Positions 1-8,405 of a DNA stretch of 37,961 nucleotides are shown here, piece by piece. Source of the stretch: Bacillota bacterium (GTDB lineage Bacteria > Bacillota > Sulfobacillia > UBA8153); contig SLSY01000034.1 of the NCBI GenBank assembly GCA_007130145.1, positions 1-37,961 on the forward strand. The letters run 5' to 3'. Within the stretch, counting starts at the first letter, position 1, and each line of letters opens with the position of its first letter. The translations under genes were made by a program, and so were the position numbers. A model generated the notes under the pieces. That model did no database searches. It had not been told where the DNA came from and worked only from the letters and a program-made list of their open reading frames with translations.

Positions 1-876
1 ACCACCGAGCGCATGAACATACTCATGGACGAGGTGCTGCAGGAACTGGCCCAGGGCAGTGACAGCGTCAATGCCGTGGCCCAGTTGGTAGCGCAAACGG
101 CCGAAAGCGCCGAGCAGGGAGCTGATAGCGTCCGGGAAACGCTATCTGGTATCAAGCAGATTGAAGCCGCTGCAGCTCGGGTAGAGGAAAGCATAAGATA
201 TCTGGGAGAACGCTCCACTGAAATCGAGGGGATTGTGTCAGTCATTGCCAACGTAGCGGATCAGACCAACCTTCTGGCCCTCAATGCTGCCATCGAAGCA
301 GCCCGGGCCGGCGAGCACGGACGCGGTTTTGCCGTCGTTGCCGACGAGGTGCGCCGGCTGGCGATCAGTGCTTCGGGCCAGGCAAAGCAAATTGGCGGAC
401 TCATTCAGGAGATTCACCAGGGGATCAATCAAGCAGTAAGCGACATGGAGACCAGCAACCGAGAGATTTCCGGAGGACTTGAAAAGGGCGAGGCGACCAG
501 TGCTGCCTTTGATCTCATTGTAGAAACATCAGCAGCCACCGGTGAGCAGACGGAAGCCATGCTGACCATCAACACACGGATTGCCGAGAAGACGGAAAAT
601 CTCTCTGGCGCCGTGAATGACATCACCGGCATCGTCGAAGAAAACGCCACGCGCGCCCAATCCATGGCCGTACACGCAGCGCAAGTAGAGCAAGCGGTGG
701 CATCCATCGCCAACATTAGCGAAGAAACGGCGGCCAGTGCAGAGGAAGTCTCCGCCTCGTCAGAAGAACAGGCAACCACAATTGAGCATATCGTCGCGGC
801 CACCGAAGAACTGTTCACTGGCGCCCACCAAGTGGAGAATACCCTGAAGAGCCTGTACCCCGGCCAGAATCGCTAG
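1..876 (+). CDS. Methyl-accepting chemotaxis protein, C-terminal part (5' end outside window)
   Basis: The reading frame is open from base 1, so the gene begins upstream of the window and only about 291 C-terminal residues are visible. They form the long antiparallel coiled coil of a chemoreceptor cytoplasmic domain. The conserved hairpin tip that contacts CheA and CheW is clear about residues 75-120 from the first visible Met (core [19 protein letters not shown], then [13 protein letters not shown]). It is flanked by Ala/Glu/Gln-rich heptads with likely methylation sites. The sensor and membrane segments are not in the window, so the ligand cannot be guessed. No CheR-binding C-terminal pentapeptide is seen. 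The stop TAG (874-876) overlaps the stop of the convergent mbl gene. Confidence 0.93.
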   Translation, partial: TTERMNILMDEVLQELAQGSDSVNAVAQLVAQTAESAEQGADSVRETLSGIKQIEAAAARVEESIRYLGERSTEIEGIVSVIANVADQTNLLALNAAIEAARAGEHGRGFAVVADEVRRLAISASGQAKQIGGLIQEIHQGINQAVSDMETSNREISGGLEKGEATSAAFDLIVETSAATGEQTEAMLTINTRIAEKTENLSGAVNDITGIVEENATRAQSMAVHAAQVEQAVASIANISEETAASAEEVSASSEEQATTIEHIVAATEELFTGAHQVENTLKSLYPGQNR

Positions 877-1889
877 CGTTTGAGCGCGGTGAAATGGTGA
901 GAATAGGTATCAAAGTGTTCCAGAGCAAGACCAGTACCCAAAGCCACGCAACTGATGGGATCGTCGGCGATGTGAATGGGTACACCGGTTTCTTCCCGTA
1001 GCAAATCGTCGATACCGTGGATCAGCGCACCGCCACCCGTAAGCACAATGCCATGTTCCACGATATCCCCCGCCAGCTCCGGCGGGGTTTTTTCCAGTAT
1101 GGATTTTGCTCTCTCCACAATGATGGTCATGGGCTCCAACATGGCCTGGCGGGTATCTTCTGCGGTAAGATCAATGGTACGAGGAAGCCCGGTGAGAAGG
1201 TCTCTGCCCCGTACATCCAGCATGGCACTGCGGCCGTCCGGTGCTACCGTGCCGATCTCGATCTTGATCTGTTCTGCGGTACGTTCCCCAATCATCAGGC
1301 CATATTCCCTGCGCATGAAGCGGATAAGGGCATCATCGAAGTAATCGCCACCCACGCGGGTGGAATCAGAAAGAACCACTCCCCGCAATGACAAAACAGC
1401 AATATCGGTGGTGCCACCCCCGATATCCAACACCATGTGCCCACGGGGCATGGAAATATCGAGGCCCGCTCCAAGCGCCGCGGCAAGGGGTTCTTCGATA
1501 AGATAGGTATTGCGAGCACCGGCCTGACTTGCCGCTTCCAACACGGCCCGTTTCTCTACCGAAGTGACGCCGGAAGGGACGCATACCATGACGCGCGGAC
1601 GGAAGAGACTACGGCGGCCACAAACTTTAGAAAGAAAATGCTTGAGCATGGCTTCGGTGATCTCGTAATCCGCGATCACTCCCTGCCGCAGAGGACGAAT
1701 GGCGGTAATATTGCCGGGCGTTCTTCCCAGCATACGGCGGGCACGAGTACCGATGGCCAGAATCCGCCGGGTATCCTGATCCATTGCCACAACGGAAGGC
1801 TCCCGCAGCACGATGCCACGGCCCCTCACACACACGATTACCGAGGCGGTGCCCAAATCAATGCCGATATCCTGCCCCAATCCCAACAA
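873..1889 (-). CDS. mbl: Rod-shape determining actin-like protein Mbl (MreB family)
   Basis: A bacterial actin that forms membrane-associated filaments and directs side-wall peptidoglycan synthesis. It shows the actin-fold ATPase signatures: phosphate 1 (DIGIDLGTA near the N terminus), phosphate 2 ([14 protein letters not shown]) and the adenosine motif ([14 protein letters not shown]). The start is taken as TTG at 1889 because a perfect AGGAGG (1897-1902) sits 7 nt upstream and this gives the family's usual short N terminus ([11 protein letters not shown]). An ATG at 1925 would add 12 residues without family character. The length of 338 aa is typical. It follows spoIIID as in Bacillus and Clostridia, which favours Mbl over MreB or MreBH. 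It converges on the chemoreceptor gene with a 4-base overlap. Confidence 0.93.
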   Translation of the reverse strand: MLGLGQDIGIDLGTASVIVCVRGRGIVLREPSVVAMDQDTRRILAIGTRARRMLGRTPGNITAIRPLRQGVIADYEITEAMLKHFLSKVCGRRSLFRPRVMVCVPSGVTSVEKRAVLEAASQAGARNTYLIEEPLAAALGAGLDISMPRGHMVLDIGGGTTDIAVLSLRGVVLSDSTRVGGDYFDDALIRFMRREYGLMIGERTAEQIKIEIGTVAPDGRSAMLDVRGRDLLTGLPRTIDLTAEDTRQAMLEPMTIIVERAKSILEKTPPELAGDIVEHGIVLTGGGALIHGIDDLLREETGVPIHIADDPISCVALGTGLALEHFDTYSHHFTALKR

Positions 1890-1956
1890 GCGTTTACCTC
1901 CTGGTTTAGCAATGCAACAAGACAAGCCTTGGCTACAGTTCTACATGCTGGTAGTG

Positions 1957-2223
1957 CTATCCTCTCTGGGCCTTGGCCATTCTTTGGTATTTTTTTCTGG
2001 TTGCTTCTCCGCCGCGAATATGACGTTCGGCTTTGTTCTGTACTAAGATGCTCTTGACTTCCCCGGCCAGTGTGGGTTTGATTTTGGGCAGGCGCTCCGT
2101 CACATCTTTGTGCACAGTGCTCTTGGATACCCCGAAGGACAGCGCTGTTTCCCGCACGGTATGCCCGGTCTTGGCGATGTGTTCTCCAATGCAGATACAC
2201 CGCTTCCATATGACATCGTTCAC
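1957..2223 (-). CDS. spoIIID: Sporulation transcriptional regulator SpoIIID
   Basis: A small DNA-binding protein of the mother cell that modulates the sigma-E regulon and the switch to sigma-K during sporulation. The 88-aa product has the family's helix-turn-helix (TVRETALSFGVSKSTVHKD) and the conserved following stretch (TERLPKIKPTLAGEVKSIL, then RHIRGGEATRKKY). The start is GTG at 2223, with a GGGAGG-type site ending 7 nt upstream (cctcc at 2231-2235). The longer frame to 2247 would add non-conserved residues and place the ribosome site inside the gene. It lies between the spoIIQ-like gene and mbl, the standard order in endospore formers, so it is one of the best indicators that the organism sporulates. 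Confidence 0.95.
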   Translation of the reverse strand: MNDVIWKRCICIGEHIAKTGHTVRETALSFGVSKSTVHKDVTERLPKIKPTLAGEVKSILVQNKAERHIRGGEATRKKYQRMAKAQRG

Positions 2224-2303
2224 TCTAGGGCCTCCCCCCGGCGTCATTGCTGCTTAACTATATGTGACACCGGCGGGAGAAATGAGCTCGATAAGCGTTG
2301 CTT

Positions 2304-2987
2304 CTACCTGAGAAACTCCATCGGATCTACGGGCTCCCCCTGGATGAGCACTTCAAAATGAAGGAAATCCTCACCTTCGCCTCTCTCTGCCACACCGACA
2401 GGTCCCAGGTGAGCAATGACTTGGTCTTTGACGACGCCTTGTCCCGGCAGAACCAAGATGTCGCCGAGATGACCGTAGAACGTTTTGAGACCGGCTTCAT
2501 GCTGAATGAGCACGACGCGACCGAACCATTCGCACTCACCCCTTTGCAGAATCACCCCGTGGCGCACAGCCCGTACCGGCTGCAGGGCTTTCCCCTTGAT
2601 GTCAATGCCGCTATGATAGCGCCAGTCAGCAAAGGTCTCGGAGTAATTCCAGCCAAAGGTTGTGGTGACCTCTCCCCCTACTAAAGGCCAGGCCAATCGC
2701 AAACTATCGGGGTCAATCTCTCTCTCGGGAGCCGAAGACATTGGGGTTGGCACTGTGAGTGCTGCTTGGCTGTCCGAATCCGATGCCACGTCGGAATCAG
2801 CAGGATTCTGGGGGGGAAGAGGATTGATCACGTGCCATTCATCCAACATTCGCAAGAAGGCCCCACGCATGCTCATCGTATACCCGTACAGGACAAGGCT
2901 CACGAGAAGCACCACCATAGTCACGGCAAAGAGCATCCGGCGGTGATCGCGGAGCTTGCCCCGGAATCGACTCCACCACAAGCGCAT
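2304..2987 (-). CDS. spoIIQ: SpoIIQ-like membrane-anchored LytM/M23 protein with one catalytic-type His replaced
   Basis: In sporulating Firmicutes SpoIIQ is made in the forespore and pairs with mother-cell SpoIIIAH across the intermembrane space. The 227-aa product has a basic N terminus, one membrane helix (about 19-38), a low-complexity linker (55-95) and a LytM domain (98-222). The zinc ligands H125 and D129 (HSGID) and H210 are present, and so is H173 (YGHLG). The usual HxH pair reads F208-L-H210, so the first His of that motif is lost. The protein may therefore bind zinc but be weakly active or inactive. The start is ATG with GGAGGTG upstream. A TATAAT hexamer lies on this strand at 3031-3036, without a good -35. 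The position after spoIID and before spoIIID supports the assignment. Confidence 0.85.
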   Translation of the reverse strand: MRLWWSRFRGKLRDHRRMLFAVTMVVLLVSLVLYGYTMSMRGAFLRMLDEWHVINPLPPQNPADSDVASDSDSQAALTVPTPMSSAPEREIDPDSLRLAWPLVGGEVTTTFGWNYSETFADWRYHSGIDIKGKALQPVRAVRHGVILQRGECEWFGRVVLIQHEAGLKTFYGHLGDILVLPGQGVVKDQVIAHLGPVGVAERGEGEDFLHFEVLIQGEPVDPMEFLR

Positions 2988-3049
2988 GACGTTTGCACCT
3001 CCACTGCCTATTCTTTCCGTAAATGGCCAGATTATACAGTCAGAGGCAG

Positions 3050-4012
3050 CTACTCATGGAAGATGGGCCGCACTCGGGTGCCGGGGTAATAGTGCGACAG
3101 GATGTCCAGAAAACTCCTTCCTGAACGGGCTAAACCATCGGCACCATACTGACACATGCCAACCCCGTGCCCCCACCCTTGACATTGAAAGAGTATAACG
3201 TCGGGGCAGACTTCATGGTTAAAGTGAGTGGAAGGAAGACCGAGCCGGGTCCGAAAGTCCAGTCCGCGCCATGTCTCCCGCTCGGTGCTGATGGTATGGG
3301 CGCGGCCGCTAGCTGACGTCTTGTCAATGCGAAATATTTCGCTTCCCGGTGAAGCACCAGCTACCTGGAGCAACCGGGCTGCTTCCTCCCACGTGAGGGT
3401 ATAGTTGGTGCGATAGTAGCGAGAGTGCGAGCAATGACCGCATTCCACGCTGAGCAGATAGGGCACTGCTTGTTGCCATACATCACCGGCCGCCTCTGTA
3501 TGGCCACCGCAGGTGGAATGATAGACAGCATCGATGGGATAGTCATCGTAGGTCACGATAAGACCGTCGGTCTCCCGCACTGCCTGTTCAACCAGGGCTG
3601 AGTAGTGGTAGGTTTGCCGTCCCCAGTCCGCCGGCGCTCCAGAGGCAAACGCCTGCGCCCGTTGGGCATCGGCGGTAATGTCGGCGCCGGGATGATGCTC
3701 ACATCCGCTACCGCCAAAGGCGCGCATGCGCAGTACCGCATAGGTGCGAGCGGCTACCGCCTGCGCCTTCAATGCTTCCAAATGGAATGATACCGGCATT
3801 TCCGCCTTGACCACGCCCTTGACATAGTCCTCCAGGTCCATGGTCACCAGTTCTTCTTCTATGTAAACTACGATGGGTATCGCCGGCACCAGCTCACTTG
3901 CATTGGGAAGCGAAGGGGTCAGTCCCCAATCGCAACCGCGCACCAACAGCGCGGGCAAAAGGATGAGGCAAGAAGAAACGACCATCGCCAGGAGAAATAG
4001 TTTTCTGGACAA
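3050..4012 (-). CDS. spoIID: Stage II sporulation protein SpoIID (lytic transglycosylase)
   Basis: A membrane-anchored murein hydrolase needed with SpoIIM and SpoIIP for septal thinning and engulfment. The product has an N-terminal membrane anchor (KLFLLAMVVSSCLILLPALL) and the SpoIID domain: YVKGVVKAEMP with the catalytic-type Glu, LKAQAVAARTYAV, YHSTCGGHTEAAGDVW and the C-terminal block WGHGVGMCQYGADGLA. The start is uncertain. TTG at 4012 follows a G-rich GAGGGGG site (4021-4027) and puts the anchor right at the N terminus (320 aa). ATG at 4033 and GTG at 4075 are in-frame alternatives with poorer sites. In Bacillus the upstream neighbours are ywmB and murAA at the end of the atp operon. 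Both are missing here and thiI sits there instead. Confidence 0.93.
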   Translation of the reverse strand: MSRKLFLLAMVVSSCLILLPALLVRGCDWGLTPSLPNASELVPAIPIVVYIEEELVTMDLEDYVKGVVKAEMPVSFHLEALKAQAVAARTYAVLRMRAFGGSGCEHHPGADITADAQRAQAFASGAPADWGRQTYHYSALVEQAVRETDGLIVTYDDYPIDAVYHSTCGGHTEAAGDVWQQAVPYLLSVECGHCSHSRYYRTNYTLTWEEAARLLQVAGASPGSEIFRIDKTSASGRAHTISTERETWRGLDFRTRLGLPSTHFNHEVCPDVILFQCQGWGHGVGMCQYGADGLARSGRSFLDILSHYYPGTRVRPIFHE

Positions 4013-4130
4013 GAAGGATTCCCCCTCAACCATCGCTACCCCATTATATTGAGGTAAGGGGGAAAGCATGACCACCGAGCCACAGCAAATGAAGAAGGCG
4101 GATCATTCAACGTGACAAGGTGATTCGGAC

Positions 4131-5315
4131 TCAGAGGTGCTCTTCATGACCGGGATCCCAGCCATCCAAGAGCAAGCGCTGGCTGACCGTTTCAGCAGCG
4201 GCCAAGAGGCGGGGGATATCCAGATTTCTTTCGGAATCCTCCACCTTTTGCAAGCGGGGAAATAGCTGGGGATGCTTGGGGACAAACAGGGTGCAGCAAT
4301 CGTCGTAGGGTCTTATGGAAATATCGTAACTCCCGATGTCAAGAGCTCGGTCGATGATCTCACGCTTGTCAAAGGCAATGAGGGGCCTGAGGACCGGTCG
4401 CCGGGCTAGAGCATTGGTAACGTATATGCTCTCAAGGGTTTGACTGGCCACCTGGCCCAGACACTCCCCGGTAACAATGGCCAAAGCATCCTCTTGCTCG
4501 GCCAGTTTCTCTGCCACGCGCATCATCATGCGCCGCATGATGATGACACTCAGCTGAGGCCGGCAGTTTTCGGCAATGGCTTTTTGTATCTCGGTAAAGT
4601 GATGAAGGTGCAAAGCGAGCCTGCCCCCGTATCCCGCTAGAAGTCGAGCCAGATCTTTGACCTTATCCAATGCCGCATCGCTGGTAAACGGAGGGCTGTG
4701 AAAATGAAGGGCGGTTACCTTCAGGCCCCGTTTCATTGACATCCAGCCTGCCACCGGGCTGTCAATGCCTCCAGACAAAAGCAGTATAGCCCGACCGGTC
4801 ATGCCCACCGGCAGTCCGCCCACGGCAGGAAGGGCGCTGGAGAACAGATAGGCTCCTTCCTGGCGTATTTCCACACGAATGATGAGGTCCGGGTCGTGCA
4901 CATCCACGGTCAGGGAAGGGCAGTGCTTCTGCACATGGGTGCCCAGCTCACGGTTGATGCCAGGAGAATCATACCCAAAGCCCTTATACGCACGGCGCGC
5001 CTGTATCTTGAACGTGCCCTGACCATGTGCTGTGGCCAAGGCCAGCGCCTTATCCTTGATGCAGCTGATATCCAAAGGCACCACGTGGGCTCTGCTCACC
5101 GATACCAGGCCAAACACCTGCTTCAAGGCACTAAGCGCCTCATCGTGAACCGGCTGGTGAATGAGGATGCGACCGTACACTTTCTCCACCTTTACCGGCC
5201 CAAAGCGAGCCAGTGTCTTTTCAATGTTAGATACCAGGAGATCTTCAAACTGATAGCGATTACGACCCTTAAGAGCGATCTCCCCATAACGGGCCATGAT
5301 GAGGTCGCAATTCAC
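4131..5315 (-). CDS. thiI: tRNA 4-thiouridine synthetase ThiI (form without rhodanese domain)
   Basis: ThiI adenylates U8 of tRNA and transfers sulfur to give 4-thiouridine. In some bacteria it also takes part in thiazole synthesis for thiamine. The 394-aa product has the N-terminal ferredoxin-like segment (RYGEIALKGRNRYQFE), a THUMP domain (about 65-165) and the PP-loop ATP pyrophosphatase domain with SGGIDSP at 181-187. The C-terminal rhodanese domain of the E. coli protein is absent, as in Bacillus, where a dedicated cysteine desulfurase (NifZ) supplies sulfur. The GTG start overlaps the stop of the upstream cysteine desulfurase by 3 bases (5313-5315 against TGA 5312-5314), so the two are probably translationally coupled. 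Confidence 0.95.
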   Translation of the reverse strand: MNCDLIMARYGEIALKGRNRYQFEDLLVSNIEKTLARFGPVKVEKVYGRILIHQPVHDEALSALKQVFGLVSVSRAHVVPLDISCIKDKALALATAHGQGTFKIQARRAYKGFGYDSPGINRELGTHVQKHCPSLTVDVHDPDLIIRVEIRQEGAYLFSSALPAVGGLPVGMTGRAILLLSGGIDSPVAGWMSMKRGLKVTALHFHSPPFTSDAALDKVKDLARLLAGYGGRLALHLHHFTEIQKAIAENCRPQLSVIIMRRMMMRVAEKLAEQEDALAIVTGECLGQVASQTLESIYVTNALARRPVLRPLIAFDKREIIDRALDIGSYDISIRPYDDCCTLFVPKHPQLFPRLQKVEDSERNLDIPRLLAAAETVSQRLLLDGWDPGHEEHL

Positions 5316-6472
5316 CGTTTTCGCCCCCTTTGCCTTTGGGGTATAATCTTGACTTCTTCTACTGCATCGGCCGTGGCCCCTACGGCATAATCCACTTCAA
5401 GTTCGCTATTCATAGCCGACAAACTATAGCGTATCGCTCCGGTGAGCGCGTTGCCCCTCAGGCCCATAGCCTCCAAGACGTGACTGGCTTGGGGACGGCG
5501 GGAGTGACAGGCTGACCCGGTGGAAACGTGAACCTCACGCTCTGCCAAAGCCCGTACCAGCACCTCACCCCGGGCAACACCAGCGAAGGAGGCATTGACA
5601 ATGTGAGGAGCGGAGCGCTCGCCAGGAGGTCCGTTCAGCTGAAAGCCTTCAATTCCTTCTAGACCGGTTACCAAACGCTCTCTCAGACCCCGGAGCCCTT
5701 GGCTTCGCTCTCCTGTGAGGGTCGCGGCTTCTGCCAAACCCAGGATGCCGGGGACGTTTTCGGTGCCCGCCCTCAGCTGATTCTCTTGTTCGCCTCCCAA
5801 CAGCCAGGGTTCAATGCGAACACCTCGTTTTAGGCACAGGGCACCGGTCCCTTTGGGCCCATGGAGCTTATGACCACTCAAACTCAAGACATCTACGTTG
5901 GACAGGTCAGTTCTCAGTTTGCCCAGTCCCTGGACTCCGTCAACATGGAAAACGGCGTGAGGAGATTTTTCCTTGATCAGCGTTCCCATCTCTGCCAAAG
6001 GCTGCACCGACCCGACTTCATTGTTCACCCACATGACGCTCACCAAGATCGTGTCCTCAGTCAGGGCATCGGACAGGTGCTCGAGGCTGATTTCCCCCTC
6101 GCGGCTCACGGGTAATGTTACCACGTCAAACCCCCGCTCCCCCAAAACCCGGAAGGGCACGCGGATGGAGGGATGCTCCATGGCGGTGGTGATGATGCGC
6201 CGGCCTCGCTTCTCCCGCATGGCCGTAAGGCCAAAACAGGCCCAGTTGTTGGCTTCGGTCCCACCGGAGGTGAAATAAATCTCGTCACCGTGACAACCAA
6301 CCACCCGGGCCAGACGTTCCCGGGCTTCTTGTATCATTTTCTCCGCGGCCAGGCCTCTTGGGTGCAGGGAAGAAGGATTGCCGTAATCTCTCTCCATGGC
6401 CCGCGCCATCACCCGGACCACCTCTGGCCAGGCTCGGGTTGTTGCGCTGTTATCCAGGTACGCTTCGGTCAC
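5312..6472 (-). CDS. Cysteine desulfurase, likely the ThiI-dedicated NifZ/IscS-type enzyme
   Basis: A PLP enzyme that takes sulfur from cysteine as an enzyme-bound persulfide, leaving alanine. The 386-aa class-V aminotransferase fold shows the substrate/PLP motifs EHPS and HVDGVQG, the PLP lysine K202 in SGHKLHGPKG, RAGTEN, and the catalytic Cys C322 in STGSACHS. The start is GTG at 6472, matching the family start (MTEAYLDNSATT), with a GGGGG stretch 7 nt upstream. The coupling to thiI suggests its main client is ThiI, as with B. subtilis NifZ, rather than a general Fe-S scaffold; no iscU is visible. A promoter candidate lies at 6490-6517. Confidence 0.93.
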   Translation of the reverse strand: MTEAYLDNSATTRAWPEVVRVMARAMERDYGNPSSLHPRGLAAEKMIQEARERLARVVGCHGDEIYFTSGGTEANNWACFGLTAMREKRGRRIITTAMEHPSIRVPFRVLGERGFDVVTLPVSREGEISLEHLSDALTEDTILVSVMWVNNEVGSVQPLAEMGTLIKEKSPHAVFHVDGVQGLGKLRTDLSNVDVLSLSGHKLHGPKGTGALCLKRGVRIEPWLLGGEQENQLRAGTENVPGILGLAEAATLTGERSQGLRGLRERLVTGLEGIEGFQLNGPPGERSAPHIVNASFAGVARGEVLVRALAEREVHVSTGSACHSRRPQASHVLEAMGLRGNALTGAIRYSLSAMNSELEVDYAVGATADAVEEVKIIPQRQRGRKR

Positions 6473-6489
6473 AATAACACCCCCTGCCT

Positions 6490-6517
6490 ATTGTAGCACA
6501 AGGTCGCTTAACCCCAA
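6490..6517 (-). promoter_or_regulatory. Sigma-A-like promoter for the cysteine desulfurase-thiI operon
   Basis: On the minus strand a TACAAT -10 (6490-6495), preceded by TGC as an extended -10, lies 16 nt from TTGGGG (6512-6517). It is about 18 nt upstream of the GTG start, which leaves a very short leader. The -35 is poor, but the extended -10 makes it plausible. Confidence 0.45.
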
Positions 6518-6750
6518 ACTCGATGAGAGCGCAGGGTTTCCTCACCTGGCTAGCTATGGTCATGGCTCAACTGCTTGCCCATTGAGCCCGATTCCAAGCA
6601 TCAGCCCTCATACCGTTTGTGAGGCATCCGGCTCTCTTTTTTCGATGCTTAGCCCTTTCTCCCGGGAAAAGAGAGGGAATTGTGATAATTGTTGGTATTA
6701 TGCTAGAGGGGAGGATTCTGTCGCATTGGATTGAAAGGAGAGAAAAGAAG

Positions 6751-7098
6751 TTGATTCTACACATTCTGAGTAAAGAGCAATGGTTGGCGGCGCAAGACAA
6801 GGGGATGTATACCCCACCGAGCTTGAACACAACTGGTTTTGTCCACTGCTCCACGTCAGAACAAATAGTCGAAGTGGCGAATTCTCTATTTCGGGGACAG
6901 ACTGGCCTGGTCCTCTTGGTCATTGATCCCAAGAAGGTTTCGGCTAACGTGGTTTTCGAGGATCCATATAACCTGGGTAGTTTGTTTCCACATATCTACG
7001 GTCCGCTAAACCTCGATGCCGTGGTGGAAATCATGGAATTTCCACCCCAAAAAGACGGGAGCTTTGCACTGCCACAAAAGATGAATGCTTATTCTTAG
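6751..7098 (+). CDS. DUF952 family protein
   Basis: A small protein (115 aa) of the DUF952 family, whose molecular function is not established. Family features are visible: an opening ILHILSKEQWLAAQ, Y-x-P-x-S-L, GFVHCSTSEQ, a VAN-x-x-F helix, LVLLVIDPKK and the strongly conserved FPHIYGPLNLDAVVE. The fold has been compared with ADP-ribosyltransferase-like domains, but that is family-level inference. The start is TTG at 6751, 8 nt after GGAGAG (within AAAGGAGAG); longer forms would add 44 residues without conservation. An extended -10 (TGGTATTAT, ending at 6701) upstream may be its promoter. The gene is in the same orientation as the EVE gene 75 nt downstream. Confidence 0.85.
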   Translation: MILHILSKEQWLAAQDKGMYTPPSLNTTGFVHCSTSEQIVEVANSLFRGQTGLVLLVIDPKKVSANVVFEDPYNLGSLFPHIYGPLNLDAVVEIMEFPPQKDGSFALPQKMNAYS

Positions 7099-7173
7099 CA
7101 CCCACTGACATACAATAAGCGAACGATACCTGCCCCCAAGCACGAGGGTTAATTCTCCCCGAGGAGGAAGAAA

Positions 7174-7593
7174 GTGCAATACTGGCTACTGAAAACCGAA
7201 CCGGAAACCTACTCCTTCTCCGACCTGATCAGGGAAGGGACCACCGTGTGGGATGGAGTGCGCAATCACCGGGCCAAGGCCAACCTGGGCCGGATGCGCC
7301 AAGGAGATCAAGTCCTGATCTATCACACCGGAAAAGAGCGCTCCGCCGTGGGACGGGGATACATCTCCAAGTCCGCTTATTTGGATCCGACCGACCTCAC
7401 GGATACCTGGCTGGCCGTGGACGTGACCGCAACCGGGCCCTTGGCCTTTCCGGTATCTCTCAAAACTCTGCGCCAGCACAGTGCTTTTGTGGATTCCACC
7501 CTACTCACCGCTCCCCGCTTATCGGTGGTGCCCATTCCTCCACCCTTGTGGGAGGAAATGCTAAGAATGAGTGAAACTGGCCAAATCGAGTAG
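7174..7593 (+). CDS. EVE domain protein (PUA/YTH-like fold)
   Basis: A 139-aa single-domain protein. EVE domains are related to YTH and PUA folds and are thought to bind modified bases in DNA or RNA; some are fused to restriction enzymes, but stand-alone forms such as this one are common housekeeping-type genes. Visible family motifs are YWLLKTEPETYSFSDL, the WDGVRNHRAKANL aromatic/basic block, GDQVLIYHTGKERSAVGRG and the YLDPTDLT segment. The start is GTG at 7174 with GAGGAGG 6 nt upstream. No restriction or modification gene lies beside it. It ends about 130 nt before a strong bidirectional terminator shared with the convergent ATPase operon. Confidence 0.9.
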   Translation: MQYWLLKTEPETYSFSDLIREGTTVWDGVRNHRAKANLGRMRQGDQVLIYHTGKERSAVGRGYISKSAYLDPTDLTDTWLAVDVTATGPLAFPVSLKTLRQHSAFVDSTLLTAPRLSVVPIPPPLWEEMLRMSETGQIE

Positions 7594-7720
7594 AAGGGGC
7601 GGCACACCACCCGGCATGGGGCCCGTAGTCTCAGCGCTTTCTTACGTTGTTCTTTGATGACAACCTCTGCCGATCTAACATTGAACTGGTCTTGAAAGTG
7701 GTTGACTCGTTCTCCAGAAG

Positions 7721-7748
7721 AAAGCCCCCTGCAAAAGCAGGGGGCTTT
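7721..7748. terminator. Bidirectional intrinsic terminator between EVE gene and V-ATPase operon
   Basis: A perfect 12-bp stem (AAAGCCCCCTGC at 7721-7732 and its complement at 7737-7748) with an AAAA loop. It is followed by TTTCTCTT on the plus strand and TTTCTTC on the minus strand. It lies between convergent genes, so it can end both the EVE transcript and the long ATPase transcript. Confidence 0.9.
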
Positions 7749-7758
7749 CTCTTATGGA

Positions 7759-8385
7759 TTATTCACCTCGTACAATATCCTTGATCTTCATCAAGCGAGT
7801 GGCATTGGAGCGTTCCATCTCGCCCAAACGCATGGCGATGTTCTTGACGGCAACCTCCAATTCGGGTATTAAGACATATTCCAGCGCGTTGACTCGCCGT
7901 CGCGTCCGCTCAATCTCATCGGCCAGGATCTCCACCGACCGCTCGACCTCTGCTAGGCGAATCAAGTCGGGCAGCACCGCAGCGAAAGCCCCCAGTGCAT
8001 CATCGAGTTCTGCCGAGGTCGTGGCCAAGCCGTAGGCATAGACGCTCGACTCGTCGGCGTCCTCGACCTTGAACTGAGGCACGACAACATTCATCACCTG
8101 CTTGAGAGCGACGCTGACCTTCAACTCATCGCGCGAAGACATGAGGGCTTCTTCCAGGGCTTCCCGCGACATCACCGCCCGGGAGACCAGGAAGCTCCGG
8201 TACGCCTGGCCCAAAAGGCGCTCCACGCGCTCGCGCACCTCTTTGTTCTCCCGCACCAGGCCCAGGAAGATCTTCATCAACTCGTCGCGCTTGTCCTTGA
8301 GCAGTTTGTGCCCGCGCTGAGCCATGCGTACCCGATTCTTGAGTTTGAGCAATTCCATCCTGGTCGCATTGACTCTGATTTCCAT
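7759..8385 (-). CDS. atpD: V-type ATP synthase subunit D (central stalk)
   Basis: The central rotor stalk subunit that turns inside the A3B3 head. The 208-aa product begins with the family signature (VNATRMELLKLKNRVRMAQRGHKLLKDKRDEL). It is made of two long coiled-coil helices, N-terminal (5-75) and C-terminal (130-205, ending VKNIAMRLGEMERSNATRLMKIKDIV), around a small central part. It is the last gene of the ATPase block and starts 20 nt after atpB ends. The bidirectional terminator begins just past its stop. The ribosome-binding site before the ATG is weak, so translation may depend on coupling with atpB. Confidence 0.96.
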   Translation of the reverse strand: MEIRVNATRMELLKLKNRVRMAQRGHKLLKDKRDELMKIFLGLVRENKEVRERVERLLGQAYRSFLVSRAVMSREALEEALMSSRDELKVSVALKQVMNVVVPQFKVEDADESSVYAYGLATTSAELDDALGAFAAVLPDLIRLAEVERSVEILADEIERTRRRVNALEYVLIPELEVAVKNIAMRLGEMERSNATRLMKIKDIVRGE

Positions 8386-8405
8386 GGTGGTCTCATCCCC
8401 GTTTC

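Noticed and set aside
429-818. Long minus-strand frame opposite the chemoreceptor
   Set aside because: A shadow of the coiled-coil coding sequence (Ser/Ala-rich translation). Antisense frames of this kind are common opposite GC-rich third positions.
6536-6668. Inverted repeats in the gap upstream of the cysteine desulfurase (for example GCTCAA with TTGAGC), considered as a riboswitch or T-box
   Set aside because: No conserved riboswitch or T-box core sequence was recognised and the stems are short. Left as ordinary divergent intergenic DNA with promoter candidates.
7594-7720. Possible small RNA or gene in the gap after the EVE gene
   Set aside because: No structured element or coding frame was seen other than the bidirectional terminator that follows.
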